Of a stretch of DNA of 64,000 nucleotides, positions 26,374-39,798 are shown in pieces. The stretch lies in the NCBI RefSeq assembly GCF_040412425.1, contig NC_089743.1, forward strand, positions 83,903,971 to 83,967,970, written 5' to 3'. This stretch comes from Macrobrachium rosenbergii (taxonomy: Eukaryota; Arthropoda; Malacostraca; Decapoda; Palaemonidae). A model generated the notes under the pieces. It was not told the origin of the DNA and ran no database searches. It saw only the letters and a program-made list of their open reading frames with translations. Every line of letters starts with the position of its first letter. Position 1 is the stretch's first letter. The translations under genes were made by a program, and so were the position numbers.

Positions 26374-26980
26374 GTGAGTATCAACAATTACACCGTTATG
26401 CTGGAATGTGTATGAGCAACGGGAACGTTCCCACCAGCTTCTATTGATAAAATTTTTGTTTGTGCATGACATTATTTTCATTATATAAGATGCACTTCTC
26501 ATGACTGGTTGTTCATTGTTACTCTATTATTTTGTAATTATAATGTAGAGAGGGTTCCAGGTGCACTATATTGTCATTTCTAGTCACGGTACAGCATTAT
26601 TCATTCCAGTGAATCCATTGTGGAACGTGGTACCGTTTTCCACGGCAGCTGACACCAAATTGATGATCGCAAGGAAATCTTAATGAAAGTGATGGTTAAG
26701 TATATCTTCAATGTTTACATCAATAAAAGCCAGTTGTTAATTGGTATAGAATGGCAAGTACTATTTCTACCTAGGAAAAATTAATGAGTGCAATTTTAAC
26801 TCATCCCCCAAAACATATGCATACACATCTTGAGGCTCCTCTGTTTCTTTTTTCAGAATATAAATGAGTTACAAACCTCTTGTGAATCGGCTGTGATTAA
26901 TAATAACCCATATTGGCCCTGCTTGATTTTAAAGAGATTTAATAGGGAACGCTCAATGTCAGTAAGCGACGTAAACATGG

Positions 26981-27005
26981 TGACGTAATTGGAATAATGA
27001 CGTCA
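26981..27005 (+). promoter_or_regulatory. Pair of CRE/ATF-like sites in the intron
   Basis: TGACGTAA at 26981-26988 is followed 9 bases later by the perfect palindrome TGACGTCA at 26998-27005, about 0.6 kb downstream of exon 1a. Such octamers bind CREB/ATF-type bZIP factors. Function here is inferred only from the motif. Confidence 0.3.
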
Positions 27006-27013
27006 CATAGAAT

Positions 27014-27800
27014 ACCTAACAACGTTAATGCCAATGCTAAGTGCTTAGCAGTTTGAACAACTTGCACTTGCTTAAGGTGTGCTTAGTAAGTTTATATTGT
27101 CAAACTGCAGTCCCTTAGTTACTCATTCTGTAGATACGCTAAATAAAATCTTTTGTTTAGATTAAGTTTGGCAGCTTAGGTCTAAAATAGACTCAATCAG
27201 GAGGATTAAACAATGAGCATTATATTGTAAACCGCCTGACAAGAATAGGCAGGCCTAGGCTCATGTGGTTGTAATGGTTAAATTAACAGTCTTAGAGGTC
27301 TTGGGGTACACTTAATTAATTCAGCTAACCTTAACGATTTGTCTCATCTATGTACCTTTAGTAGGCTAGACTTGGTTCGCCCGGCTGCCAAATAAACACC
27401 GAACCACTGAATTACATTAATTTAACTCGACCGAGTTTTATCATCTTATTGCCAGGTTTTATACATGGTAGACTGATGTCATTATTCATTAACTACTTAG
27501 GTGTGTGTGGTCGTAGACTGATGTCGTTATTCATGAACTACTTAGGTGTGTGTGGTCCTAGACTGATGTACAGAAACCATACGTGCGATTAGCACTGATG
27601 AGAAATACCTAACAAACGTTAATGTCAATGCTAAGTGCTTAGCAATTTGAACAAGCTGGACTTTCCTAAGGTGTGCTTAGTAAGTCTATAATGTCAAACT
27701 GTAACCTTAGTTACTCGTTCTGTAGATGCTCAAAATCAAATCTTGTTTAGATTAAGTCGGGGAGCTTAGGTCTAAAATAGACTCAGGTCAGTGGTTGGGG
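27014..27800 (+). repeat. Intronic tandem duplication, period 593 bp
   Basis: 27014-27201 aligns with 27607-27797. Shared blocks include caatgctaagtgcttagca, aaggtgtgcttagtaagt and gcttaggtctaaaatagact. The spacer contains two 45-bp units (gtagactgatgtcattattc... at 27469-27560) plus a partial third. Confidence 0.85.
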
Positions 27801-30800
27801 GATTAACACTGATCAATGGCATCAGAATACCCCAAAGCAACTAAACCAAATTTCTCAAAATTGTTCCGAAAGGAAAGTGTCCCCTAGGCTACCCCTTGTT
27901 AGGTAAGGTGCACTACCCCGTGTTAAGTAAGGTGCAGCTTCGCAGGTTAGTTAGTGAAGTTATCAGCTCAGTGGTAGGAGAAAGAGTAAAAAATAATACA
28001 TTTTATTCCGAAACTGATGAAATATGGTCTCTCTGGTAGGTCTAGACTTTGTGTTTTTTTTTTTTTATTGTGGTCCTGATGAATTCGATAGGGTATATTG
28101 GTTAACATGCATAAGGTTTATCAGATTTTGATTATTATTTTAGTTTTAATTTATATTCTACTTAATATAGGTCTATTCTAGTTATTCTTATTGGCAAACC
28201 ATAATTTTTGTTGACAGTATTTGTCCCTTAACCTAACATAAATCCAACATTGCATTCAACAGTTAAGCTTTAATGGGACCAGGGTATTTGGGCATATGAA
28301 AAGAAGGCAAATGCTGGGTAGTTTCCTGACCTAGGGCGCTTATTCCTCTCAAAGTGGGTGAGACGGTTACAAACCTGAATCCTACATTTAGCTTGACCTA
28401 GTGCTCATTAAATTATGGTGTGAAATATAATATGTAAGCCTATCCTAATCTAACCTAACTTAAGGTATTGGTTGAGGGAGCTTGACACCATTGGACCTCC
28501 CTCAAACCTTTACTACAAAGTGCCAATGTATTTTAAAGGAATACATCCTAACTGAACCCTCCATGCCAAAAAGTCCAATCTCTTGGATGCCCTTTGATGT
28601 ATGCAAAAATGTGGGGTATTGCAACACAGCCTACCAGATGTAGTCTAAGTCTCTTGTTATATTTGTTGAGACTAGTACTAATTATAGCCTAGGTAAGATC
28701 TCTCCAAATACCAGAAAAAAATCCAGCAGTACATGTTCATAAACTGACTGACTGTTAATGTTAATGTAGCCTATGTAATTATTATCAGGCAAGCAATAAT
28801 TGTGACCTTCCAAGAGCCCAGTAAAAAATTAGTTCTTCAGCAGCATTCTTATTTTAATTAATTTGCACCATAGAGCAAAATAAATGTATCTCTCACATAG
28901 TAATGCATGTAGTGCCTCAGATTAGTCATACTAAATTGAGTAAAAACATTAATCCAAATTCAAAATATCCTTGGTGTTTCTGGCAGAATTACCAGATATG
29001 ACTTTTTGCTGTCAAGGTCTAAATTTTACCTACCAAAATACCAAAATATTGCTACAACTAGTTTGAGTACTTTTTCATAATAGCTTACAAGAAAATATAA
29101 TATGTAAAGAGAATGGTGATATTAACACTTTCATGTTCTGAAGACATCATTATTTTGCTTTGATGCAAATGTCAGTGATTGAGATTCAGATGACTGCAAA
29201 TGATGTCAACTGGTTATTTTGACTTAAAATTTTTTTTGTTGCTTCCAGTTTTAATATACTACAATGTAATGCAAGTATTCAGCTTTAAAATGATATTTTA
29301 ACAAGCCCTATATGTATCATCAAAGATATATATATGCAGAGGATTAAATGTAAGGATGTTTCATAGAACTAAATATAAATGTTCATGGCAGCTATGTTTA
29401 ATGAAACAAGAAGTACTTAAGTAGTAAAAAGAAAACTGTGATGCTCATTTCATACTCATCAGCTCTGAAGAAAGATTGAGCTAGTCGTAAGATTTGCAGA
29501 GTAGTCATGATTGCATTCACAAGCATTCATTACTAAAGCCTTGATGGACATGCATGTATGTTATGTGAAAATTTCACAGAAATGTATGTGGATGCGTTCT
29601 TATGCGTGGTTATCTACTTTTCCATTGGAAATGCCAGTCTAACCTATTACTCCCCTCCTCCCAGTATTCACTGACAATGATGCCTCAGTGCGAAACTAAT
29701 TTTAGGGTAGGGGTGGAAGAATGAAAATAAATGAATAATAAGGATATACAATAACCTAACAAAACTTAACCTTGGTATTCTAGTGACCTCATGCAGGTTT
29801 CATCTCTTGAAATTCAAGTGACATGAACCGTAGCAGATAAAATAGAAATTTTAATAATAATAAATATTTTTTTTGTGGCATTAGGATGATGTCTGGAAAG
29901 TGGATGGGAGGTTTGAGTTTCATCTCTCCCAAATGCAGGGACCATTTAAAGAGAGTTTTCATTAAACCTGTTTAGAAAATATAATTTTTTGCATATTTTT
30001 CTCAGGTTTTGTATACTGCAATGATAGGCATAAAGAGCAAAGAAAGATACTCTCTGTAATTTTCATTGTGCAAAAAGAATTATAAAGTGTATTTTTCAAA
30101 AAATATTTAAGAAAAGTAAAGAAATTTCTGTTCTCTGCTAACAACAATGTATGGTTTAAAGTTTTATATTTGTTTTTTATTTAAAAACATAAAAGAAAAT
30201 TATCACTGAACACTTAAGCAGCAGTTCAGAACTGTGTATATTGTTCAACAAATGAGTTTTGGATCCCTCAAGAACTGCAACAAGTTAACTTATTATGCCA
30301 GGTCCTTCCTGATCTGTGGGCAGTCTTTTGCTCCCCACGGACTCCCACTTAACCTTAACTTAAGAGTCAGGTTTTTGATTGGAGTTTCCCACTTTGTTAG
30401 GTAAAGGGATTTTTTAAACAAGTAAGCATGACAGAAATGAGCATCAAATTTGTCAGATTCATAATTGTGCATAACAGAAATTAGCAGAAAATTTGTTAGA
30501 CCCACAAAAAAATCTATCAGAAAATTTCTCAAATTGTAAGGGTAAGGCCATAAAATTTGCGCAGTTGCTGTAAGAAAAAGGTGTTTAACAGTATACCAAT
30601 TAGGGAGGATATTGGGTATTATTATTGTTTCCAATGACACTTAGAACATCGGAGATGAATAATGATTAAGATATGAGCATGATGTAGATATTATATAGTC
30701 CTACTGTATGTTGGTATGTTTACAAGAGTAGTTTTCAGATAAATATTAACGGCATTTTTTTTTTGTAATTATGGTGCTCCAGTTTACCACACTTTCTGCG

Positions 30801-31064
30801 AAAATTAATGGGGTCCAAAAAGAGCAAAGACCTCCCTTCTGCATCATTGTAACAAATGTTACAATGTCTGTATTATACTATTATGTATTGTGTTAACTAT
30901 ACATGGCTGCTGTATGGAAGAAAAAGTTAGACGTTTTTAAATTACATTGATAGTAGCGGAAGTAGTCCAAATTTACAATTTCTATTTCTGGTTGAAACAA
31001 AAAATTACTGAATACAGTGCCCTAGGTTAGAGTAGGTCAAGTTAGGTTGCACTGTGGTACCATT

Positions 31065-31245
31065 TCACTATTATTTATATTTGTTCCTATGGAAATACAA
31101 ATCATTACCATTAATGAAACAGTATTCCTCAGAGCGAGCTGGAAGCTGTTATTGAAGCTTAGTAACAAGGTGCTTAATTGGAGGTAGATGGGTGAGTGGA
31201 GGAGTCCCCACTTACCTGTCATAAGCCAGCACTTTTTTCTTTGGC
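31065..31245 (-). repeat. Family D repeat, copy 1
   Basis: On the minus strand it reads aaaaaagtgctggcttatga, tccactcacccatctacctc, caccttgttactaagcttca and agcttccagctcgctctgag, ending near atttgtatttccataggaac. This is the same order of blocks as at 32270-32590 and 52460-52770. The 171-codon ORF on this strand (31037-31552) reads through it and has no other support. Confidence 0.65.
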
Positions 31246-31747
31246 TACCTTGCTGGGTAGATTTGTTTGTTGCACACTGTCTGGTTAGAAGCTGAAGCAG
31301 CAGTAACCAAGTATCTGAACAAATTGGTAGACAAGACAGCATTGAGGTTTTTCTCGCTTCAGCAGGCTTAGGGAGATGACAGTGCAGTTCCTGTCTTGAC
31401 AGGAGCAACCAGATCGGCTGTGGTGGGTCGTCAATCACGTGTGGTGTCTGAAGAGACTTATGCTCTAGGACTCTTCCATGAATGTTCACGTCATTGCAGT
31501 GTATTTGGGATGAGGAACCATTTCTCCAAACTGCTTCATCCAGTTCTCTCACTGAAAGCTTAATTTTTCTCCAGGGGCAATAGCTTCAAGTGTACTGTAT
31601 GTGAGGCTTTGGTAGTTTTGTAATTTTCTTAGTAAATAACTCACTTTTTTTATTTAACTTAAAATTGAATATTTTTTAAGCTGCTTAAGAGTTTGTGTAG
31701 TCTTCCAAGCTCCTTATGGACAACTAGAGATTGAATGAATGAGTGAC

Positions 31748-31821
<74 letters not shown>

Positions 31822-32269
31822 ACTTCTTTCTTGTGCAAAGCAGCAGCCAGGTCAGGCACATGCTGAGTTTGCCATGAAGCAAGTAGACTTCACAATTAGG
31901 CACCCTATCTTAGAGCTACAGTTCATAAAGTGTGACACCCTTGCTTTCCCTTTTTGTAAAGGGTTGGTTGGTTGAAGGGAGCCAGTAAAGCTATCATCTG
32001 AACCCAACCATTTATGTTGGTCCAGGTGTTAGCTGCCTTTCTGACTTGTGTGTTCTCTTTCTATTTGGGCAATACTTTGTCTCCAAAGTTTTCATCATAG
32101 AGTCAGAGTATAGACACATCTCATTCAGGCCCCAGGCCCTATCGGTCTTGCATCTCCATTCCTGATTATATTGAATGTTGAAGGAATCATTAAGTGCCAT
32201 GCTTATTATCATGACCAGGAGCATGACATTTCCAGGGGGATATTGAGCTTTGCCTGTTAGGTGAGAGAC
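31246..32269. other. Intronic sequence between inverted family D copies
   Basis: A (TC)n microsatellite lies at 31751-31815. There is no gene I recognise. The two flanking family D copies point outward, so this could be the inside of a composite element. Confidence 0.45.
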
Positions 32270-32590
32270 TTTTCTCCCACTTAAGGAGTAAGTCCTTTAC
32301 AAGAAGGTCAACGGTTTGTATTTTTGTAAAGACAAATATCAAATTTTAATATGTAATTTGTATTTTTCCAAGGTCTACAAACCAGAGCCTTTTACCATCA
32401 TCTCACTTCAACCACACCACATAGTTCTTGATGCTGAAGGAAAAGTGCTGGCTTAAATCAGATGAAGGGGGCACTCTTCCCTTACCCACCTACCTACCTG
32501 TACCACCAGTTAACCAACTTGTTACCGAGCTTCAACGACCATTTCCAGCTTGCACAGAATTTGTGGCTTGTACATTTAGAAAAAATTCAT
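32270..32590 (+). repeat. Family D repeat, copy 2
   Basis: Blocks are cttaaggagtaagtccttta, atttgtatttttccaaggtc, tacaaaccagagcctttta, ggaaaagtgctggcttaaat, acccacctacctacctgtac and cagttaaccaacttgttacc. These match 52460-52770 in the same order, and 31065-31245 inverted. Confidence 0.7.
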
Positions 32591-34888
32591 ATTTTACTTT
32601 TAATGTTTTTATAATTTGATCATTTGGCCTAACTAGGCCACAGGGTAGGCTGGCAAGCATATCTTGACCTAGGTCTTGGAAGTTAAGGAAATTGAGTAGC
32701 ATTAAGGTTGCTTAACAAACAATTTTTATTGAATATGCAAGGTATTTACCAAAATTAGATTAAAATTTAATAGATCCCTGGGCATGCTAGTCGGTGTGTT
32801 AGCCTGAACAAGGTTAGTGGAGGTGCAAGGAACAGAGATATATTTGGTTGCGCAGGGTATGAAGGATTCTAGACTTACTGAAAATGTGTCTGAATGCTTA
32901 AATGAAATAGCAACATGCTAATATTGAGGCCTAAAATTCATTATTGGTTATTTGAAAGGCAGTTAAAACTGAAAAATGCTTAATATTACCTAATGCAGGA
33001 AAAAATGGTTCAGAAGGAAAGGTGTAAAGTAAATAGCGTTAGGATAATTAGCTTAATGCTTTAAATTTAAACCAGGGTAATCTGCCTTTCTTGACTAAGT
33101 TAACATGGGTGTTCTGGCTGAATATTTGAACAAAAGTTTTATTGTCCATTAGAACCTCTGGATTCTACTAATTTTGGCAATAATTCTGTATGCTTCCAAG
33201 TCCTAGTACATATGTTCTTAAGGAAATACTTATGCAGTGTTTAAATGAACATGCATTATCATTTGAGGGTCTCTGGTTTGGTCCTTTTACTGCCTCCTAG
33301 GTCTTTACTTTTCTCTTCGGTCTTGTTGCTGCCAGAATTCACTCATAGTACAAAGTAGATTAAATTATGATAGAATTGTGATGGCTTGCTAATGGTGTCA
33401 ACAGCACAGGTACACTTTGGTCAGGACCTTAAAGGGGTTGCTTTCTATTTGTGAGGGTTTAAATTTAATGAATGAATTTGGGGATTGTCAGACACCTTAT
33501 TTTCACAAACAATTTATCTTCGTATGCTCATTAAATATTAAAGTGTTAGGTTTCCCGTCCTAGAATACAGCAGACAGCTTGCACGTAGTGCTACTGTTCT
33601 CTCAGTGATGAAGGATCTCTGAATTGGCGTATTGTTCTATTTATTAAATTTAAAATATGGTAAGTATTAGTGTAAGAAAATTTTAAAGATTTAAAACAAA
33701 TTTAATGTCAAACATACAACACTGGATTTCATAAGGAATCTTAACAGTATTGAATAGCTATCTCCTTTTCCCTGCTACTCAGTCTATCTTATTCTTACCT
33801 TGTAACTACCACTGGTACTCCATTAGTATTATGCCAGTTGCAAGTACAGTGATGAAGTTTAATGTAAGTTGACTGAAGGATTTGTATGTTATGGACTATC
33901 ACGTTGTTTTAAAACTTAAAACATGAGTTATTAAACAATTTTTATGTACCTGTCTTAGGAAACTGATATAGATTTTATTTTGAAATGTATGCCATCTTCA
34001 TAGATTAAGTATTTGTGTTTATCTTAGTTTCTTCACTGTGTTTTTTATCATCAGTGTTATTACTGTATAGCTTTAAACGTAATAACACTTGACTTAAATT
34101 GCTGAGCTTTTTTGATATTTGGGCTTTTGTGGCTTATGCATGGCTCTGCAGTGTCAACAAAGTTCTTTTTAAATATACTCTATCACTCTTAAATGAACTT
34201 AAGTTTGTCACAAAAGTCCATGAAATCACACAAGTACTGTATAAACCCTTACTTTTACTAAAGCCTTAATGCCCCATGTATGATGAACAAACTGAGTACT
34301 GTATTGAATTGCTGGTTACATAACGCTGGAATAAGATTTGTGAGACCTCTCCTGTTGGGAAGAGTGCCTTGTTTACTTGCCTGAAAGCTCTCACATTTTG
34401 ACTTAGTTGTTTGTTGGGAATGGTAGGGATTAAGTGAATGACATTACTTTCTTCAAATTTCAGCCTCACCATCCTCATTAACACTGCTGTTCTGTTAGTC
34501 TTTGGGGTATATTGGCCTTTGTTGATCTTAATATTTAGATATATACTGGTGTGCCTTATATATGGGTTTGGTTGTAAGACCCCTACATAAGTAAAACATT
34601 TCTGAGACTCAGGATCCTGTATATAAAATGGTGTAATACTATGTACCGTATAGGGTTTTTGTGTACTATATATAATCTACTCATATCTTCCAGTATACAG
34701 TACACATAGTAAATCATCTCTACATTTCTTTTAACACTTAAATGATGCAAGTACAATTTGTGGTAAGATGTTTTGTTCAAAGAATTTGTAATAACAAAAG
34801 CAGTCTGTACTTTCATTACTGATGCAACCATTGGAACATTTACAATATTATATATATGTCAGCAGCAATAACTGAAAACTTTTTTTCA
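32591..34888 (+). other. AIG1: Intron sequence, nothing recognised
   Basis: AT-rich and free of long microsatellites. Short ORFs do not carry conserved features. Confidence 0.5.
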
Positions 34889-35275
34889 TATAAGTAACTT
34901 ACCAAGTAATTACATAGCTATAGTTTCTAATTCACACGGCAGCCTTTATTTAAAAAATCGCAGTAGCACTTCGATAGTTTAGTGTAGGTGACGAGCCCCA
35001 CCCACTTCCGGGAGTACTGGAAACAACTCAGCAGGAAACATTCTGTTTCTGTTGTGTTCTCCAGTAACATCAGGGGTTTGCTGCACCTTTTCTTTACTGA
35101 TTTTCAGTTGTATGGCTGGATTTTGGTGAAGTATTATCGCTTATTTGAGTAGCCTTCAAGCTTTAATAGCTTTCAGGATCATTTTTTTAGTTTTTTTGTT
35201 ATTATGTCTGATTCAAGTTCACCTAGTTTCGCTGTTGTAGCAGAAGTTGCAAAATGCATGTAAGAAATTAAAAAT
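34889..35275 (+). mobile_element. DIRS-like retrotransposon, 5' terminal fragment
   Basis: The start ataagtaacttaccaagtaa, ttacatagctatagtttct matches the left end of the longer element at 46043. Similar order follows (ggcagcc, cgcagtagcac, cccacccacttccggga, ttttggtgaagtattatcgc). The fragment runs into an ATG at 35203 encoding MSDSSSPSFAVVAEVAK, which resembles a Gag start, and the similarity then stops. It is a truncated second insertion in the same orientation. Confidence 0.65.
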
Positions 35276-37179
35276 GAATACTGGGTACTTCTAAAATGCA
35301 AATATAAATTTACTAAGTTCTTAGCATTCCAAGAATTGAAATGCATAAGCAAAAACAATTTAAATATGTACATAAAGGCATCATTATTACCCTTGTCACT
35401 ATTACCACCATATTTACAGTAGCATAATTATGACTTAAAAGTGGATTATGACTTAACCACATCTTTATCAAAGATGCAGTTAGATCACTATTATGTAAGA
35501 GGAAATGGAAGGCTTACTGCAACTGATAAAAACAGTTAAATTCATATTTGTGTCAACAAAACAAGAGAGAGAGAATGTCAGTTTTCTTTTAATTTTAACA
35601 GTAATTGGAGTATATTACAGTAATTGCACTTTGTCTTTCAGGCTATTAAATGAAAGTAAGCTGAATAAAACAAGATGTTATGTTTTTGCTACTGACATTT
35701 TACTATTTATGTAGCTAAGGTTACTATGGTCACATCAGTATTGCATTCATACAGACATTATTTTTATTATGCAACCCTTAAACAAAATAGGTTAACAACA
35801 ATTATATTTATGTAGCTGTTACATTATTTTAGGTATTATAAGTACATGTACTGTAATGTAGACATGATTTTCATTGTGCACTGCATAGAGAAGGATGTGC
35901 AGGGTTATGTTAGCATATGCAGATCCATACTGCATAGTATATTACACCATTTTATATACGGGATTTGAATTAAGTTTGCCATGGTCTTGGAACCAAACCT
36001 TGGTACAGTGTTAGCCAAGTCCCATCTGTACATAAAGGTCAGATCATAAGTTCCATTACAGTATCATCATCTTATCCTATCTTGGCTTAACTTGAGCCAT
36101 GGATGCTAGCAGAACCACTTTGGGTGAGCAGACATGTTTTATGACACCAAACATTTTGCTGGTGGGAATAGAATCTTCCTGAAGAAATCTCACTCATAAG
36201 TGGCTATTTTTTTCAGTAAGGGGTTTGCATTTGCTTAATGAAAACATCTTAAGAAAATAAATTTTCACATCGTTTGAAATCTCTTCCTTTTGATGTACTG
36301 TTTGAAATCTCTTACTTTCGATGTACTGTACTCCTCCCTTTCACTCTGGCTGTAATTAATACTCATCTCCAGCTGTAAGTAACATGTATTTAGGGTCTAC
36401 AGTATGATCAAGAAGTCGGAGCTTTTGGCAAATAAGACTGGGCTTGGCCGGGGAGTCAAACTTTTAGATACAGTACCTTTCTCATGTTCAGCCAGTGATT
36501 TGACACTTAGTTTGGACAGCATATGTGTGTGACATTGAGGCTCTCGTAAAATCAAGAGGCCTGTTAAATGTGAAATGTAAGTGTTTTAAAAGATTTTGAG
36601 TTTTAAGAGCCTTTTACATGCATACCCTAATCTGTTAGTTATAGCTGACAGATATATTGAGGTTAAATTCACACAATTCACGTATGTATGCAAGTATTTT
36701 TACCTTCACCTTATTTGGTGGGTAAATGATGTGATCATGTTTGTCTGACCAATTTTTATTAATTGGATTGTAAATCTGTTATACCTTTCAGTTGATATGA
36801 AATGATTGCATGGTGTATAGCAGAATTTGTTTTGAATAAAGTCTTCAAGGGTTCCTTTACATATTATTTTTAGTCAGTATAGTACTTGTCATAATGATAG
36901 TATAGTACTTGTCATAATCATTATTGTGAGAGTTTTACTTCCCATTGTGAATTCAGTTTTATATACATGTCATTTGGTGCCACTGTGAGCATGAGTAGAT
37001 CCAAGCCAAAATCAGTTTACCACTAGAAATCAAACAAATAAGATGAATATTTAGGAAAAAAGATTTTCAGTACCTGTATCTATATTTATATACATATGTA
37101 TTTTGAATATTGTGAGAAGTCAGAGAAAGGACATAGGTGTATGCAGTATAAAGTTGTACTCTATACTGTAGTATGAATG
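35276..37179 (+). other. AIG1: Intron sequence, nothing recognised
   Basis: A 30-bp direct duplication (gtttgaaatctctt...gatgtactgt) lies near 36268-36330. No exon seen. Confidence 0.5.
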
Positions 37180-37465
37180 GTGTGAAATGGTTGATGTTAG
37201 TAGATGATGCTGTGATGATGGAGTAATATGGAGAGAAACTGAGTGCAGTAATTGTGAACAGTATTAAGGTTATGAGCAAAATGAAACTAGGAAGGTAAAG
37301 CAGTTAATACATAGTGATAGGGACAGTGAGATAATAGAAGCAGTTGATGTGTCAAAGTGCAATGTACTGGGGAGTTTATGTAATGAATGATGGTAGGATA
37401 AAAGAAGGGGCAAGTCACAGAAGAGGTGAAGCAAGAAAGGTAGCAGTGTGTGTAAAACAGTAATT
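37180..37465 (+). pseudogene. RTE-like LINE remnant, mid reverse-transcriptase region
   Basis: In shifting plus-strand frames it gives a VDDAVMM-like box, then SIKVMSKMKLGR, NVLGS, NDGRIKEG and SHRRGEARKVA. This is the expected order LFADD-VL-M, KxKVM, YLGS, DGR, SHRxGEAxKVAG of RTE-like and CR1-like LINE reverse transcriptases. Several frameshifts are needed, so it is dead. The clade is not certain. Confidence 0.55.
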
Positions 37466-38050
37466 TGTTTTCTTTTCTCAGGAGCAACATCTGTGGGGAA
37501 AAGACTTAGTATTAATGTTTGGCAGGCAAACTAAACAGGTATAACTGATTAAAAATACCCTTTTACACTAGTTTTATTAAAGGTCAACCATTCATTTGTA
37601 ACTAACAGTTAAAACTATGTATGTAAAAGGCCCTTTAGGCTTAGTGACGTGCATGTGCTATGTTCATCTATAGTATGGAGCCTCTACAAGATAGTATTTA
37701 TATATACAAATACAAACTTAATTTTTTATGAATATTTTAAAATGTTGTTATGACAGTAAGTAGGCCATCTAAAACTTGTTTTAACTGTAAACTGTTTTAT
37801 GTTCTTGTTTATAAACAGCTGGAACAAGCTGCCTAACAAGGGGAAGCTTCATAATCACTCACTGTTTGTGGTTCATTCTTCTGCTGGTCTTTTTGATAAA
37901 CTTTTATCCTTTTTCAGTTGTATTTCTTTTCTACTTGATACTTTCAATTTTGTAAATACTGCATCATTGAGCAGTCATGAACAGAAAAGAGTTGTGAGAA
38001 CTCATTTTTTTCTAACTTCTTAAGGTAAAACTTGACATAAAAGTGTTTGT
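37466..38050 (+). other. AIG1: Intron sequence, nothing recognised
   Basis: No exon or repeat identified between the LINE remnant and the foldback hairpin. Confidence 0.5.
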
Positions 38051-38140
38051 TCTAAAGGGTCCACAATAATATAATTGTTTAAGGCTCGTGTGAAATTTTA
38101 CACGAGCCTTAAACAGCTATATTATCGCGGACCCTTTAGA
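38051..38140. repeat. 90-bp foldback (near-perfect hairpin)
   Basis: The left arm tctaaagggtccacaataat (continuing to about 38095) and the right arm ending gcggaccctttaga are reverse complements over about 43 bp. There are about four mismatches and almost no loop. This is far beyond chance. It could be a tiny MITE, a foldback scar or a pre-miRNA-like transcript hairpin. Confidence 0.85.
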
Positions 38141-38404
38141 ATATTTATGAACTCTCGTGATAGAGAGCTTTTCTCCCAAATAAAAATGTTTATGATGATG
38201 ACAGGTGGTATCTTGTGTGCTTGTGTAGTGTTTTTCCAGTGGTATTGTAGGATAGCAGTTATATATTTCACTCTTACATTTTATCCCTCTTGTCCTTGCA
38301 TATCACGTGCTCTTATGCTCCTATAGTAGCCTTTCATTTTCTTAGCTCCTCATTGAGTGAAAATGAATAGCATGTGAAGTATTCAAAGATTTATCATACT
38401 AAAG

Positions 38405-38859
<455 letters not shown>

Positions 38860-39775
38860 CATATTTTTTTATGCCACTATCTTTTACTTCAACAGAGGGA
38901 AGTGGAATACCAGTTCAACATTCAAAGGAAGATGATTGTTGAAGGAAGTGTTGATCAGTCTATGAGAAAAGAGCATTTGTGACATGATTATTTTGGTTGA
39001 GCTAATGTTATGAAAATTGTTCAGATAGGGATATTGCAGCCAGAGCCCTCTTTCTGTGGCTAGACAGTTGCCTCCACAGCACTCATTTGCAAATATGATG
39101 CCAATGCTTTTCAGTGACTGGGTAACTGGATATAATTTACAGATTGGTATCCCACATTGGCCATTAGTGACTTAGGTTGGTGTAGATGTTATAGGTCCTG
39201 AATTTATATCCACAGTTTTACCGTGTGTTTTACGCTGTGCTGAAGTTTTGCTTGACTGTACTATGTCAGGTTTAGTTTTGGCAAGCTGCATGGGTCACTA
39301 AATTTTTACATGGTTGCTGCTAGGTAATTCAAACCCATATGTTAAAGAGGTCCTTCATCTGAGTACTGTAAAGGGCATGCAATGGTTACATTCATGTCTC
39401 CCTCCATGAAGGAAGAGGTAACTATTGTTAAACTTGATTCGTTGTTGAAAAATGACTACTGCTGGTGAGTGAGCAGAAAGATCCTTATAGTAGATCGAAT
39501 CATTTCTGTTATGTACAGTCGTAGTCATTATTCTTTTTTTTACAGTTTACTACAATTTTAGATGCCCTACCCAGTCATACTGGCATTTTAAGACGATGTA
39601 AAATGAGAGTTTGTATGCAGAAAATACAGTACTTCAAAAAAATTTTTAAGAATTATTATTAGGTATTGTTTAGATAAGGTTTATGCTGTGACACTTAGTT
39701 ATCTACAATTGTGTGTAGTATGTGTAAATGAAGATATGGCACAGATGCACTAAGAATTCTACTTTTGTTTAACAG
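38860..39775 (+). other. AIG1: Intron sequence upstream of exon 1b
   Basis: No recognised exon. It ends with ttttgtttaacag (to 39775), a good splice acceptor 23 nt before the exon 1b ATG. Confidence 0.5.
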
Positions 39776-39798
39776 GAGCTTGAACTGATTAAGGAACA

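Larger units (their letters stand above)
26374..31040 (+). other. AIG1: Intron sequence downstream of exon 1a
   Basis: No exon is recognised. The stretch contains a CRE-like pair near 26981-27005, a tandem duplication with a 593-bp period (27014-27800), a 45-bp tandem repeat (27469-27572), short duplications near 27895-27945, and a perfect 22-bp palindrome (cattgtaacaaatgttacaatg) near 30845. The rest is AT-rich without repeats that I can name. Confidence 0.55.

Noticed and set aside
27469..27572. CRISPR-like or regular spaced repeats
   Set aside because: The 45-bp units are directly adjacent without spacers and number only about 2.3. This is an ordinary tandem repeat.
30840..30870. Perfect palindrome cattgtaacaaatgttacaatg
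   Set aside because: The stem is only 10 bp in AT-rich DNA. It is compatible with chance in 64 kb.
31037..31552. 171-codon minus-strand ORF, the longest without obvious element similarity in that region
   Set aside because: Its second half translates a family D repeat and the first half has no recognisable domain. No splice or start context supports it as a gene.
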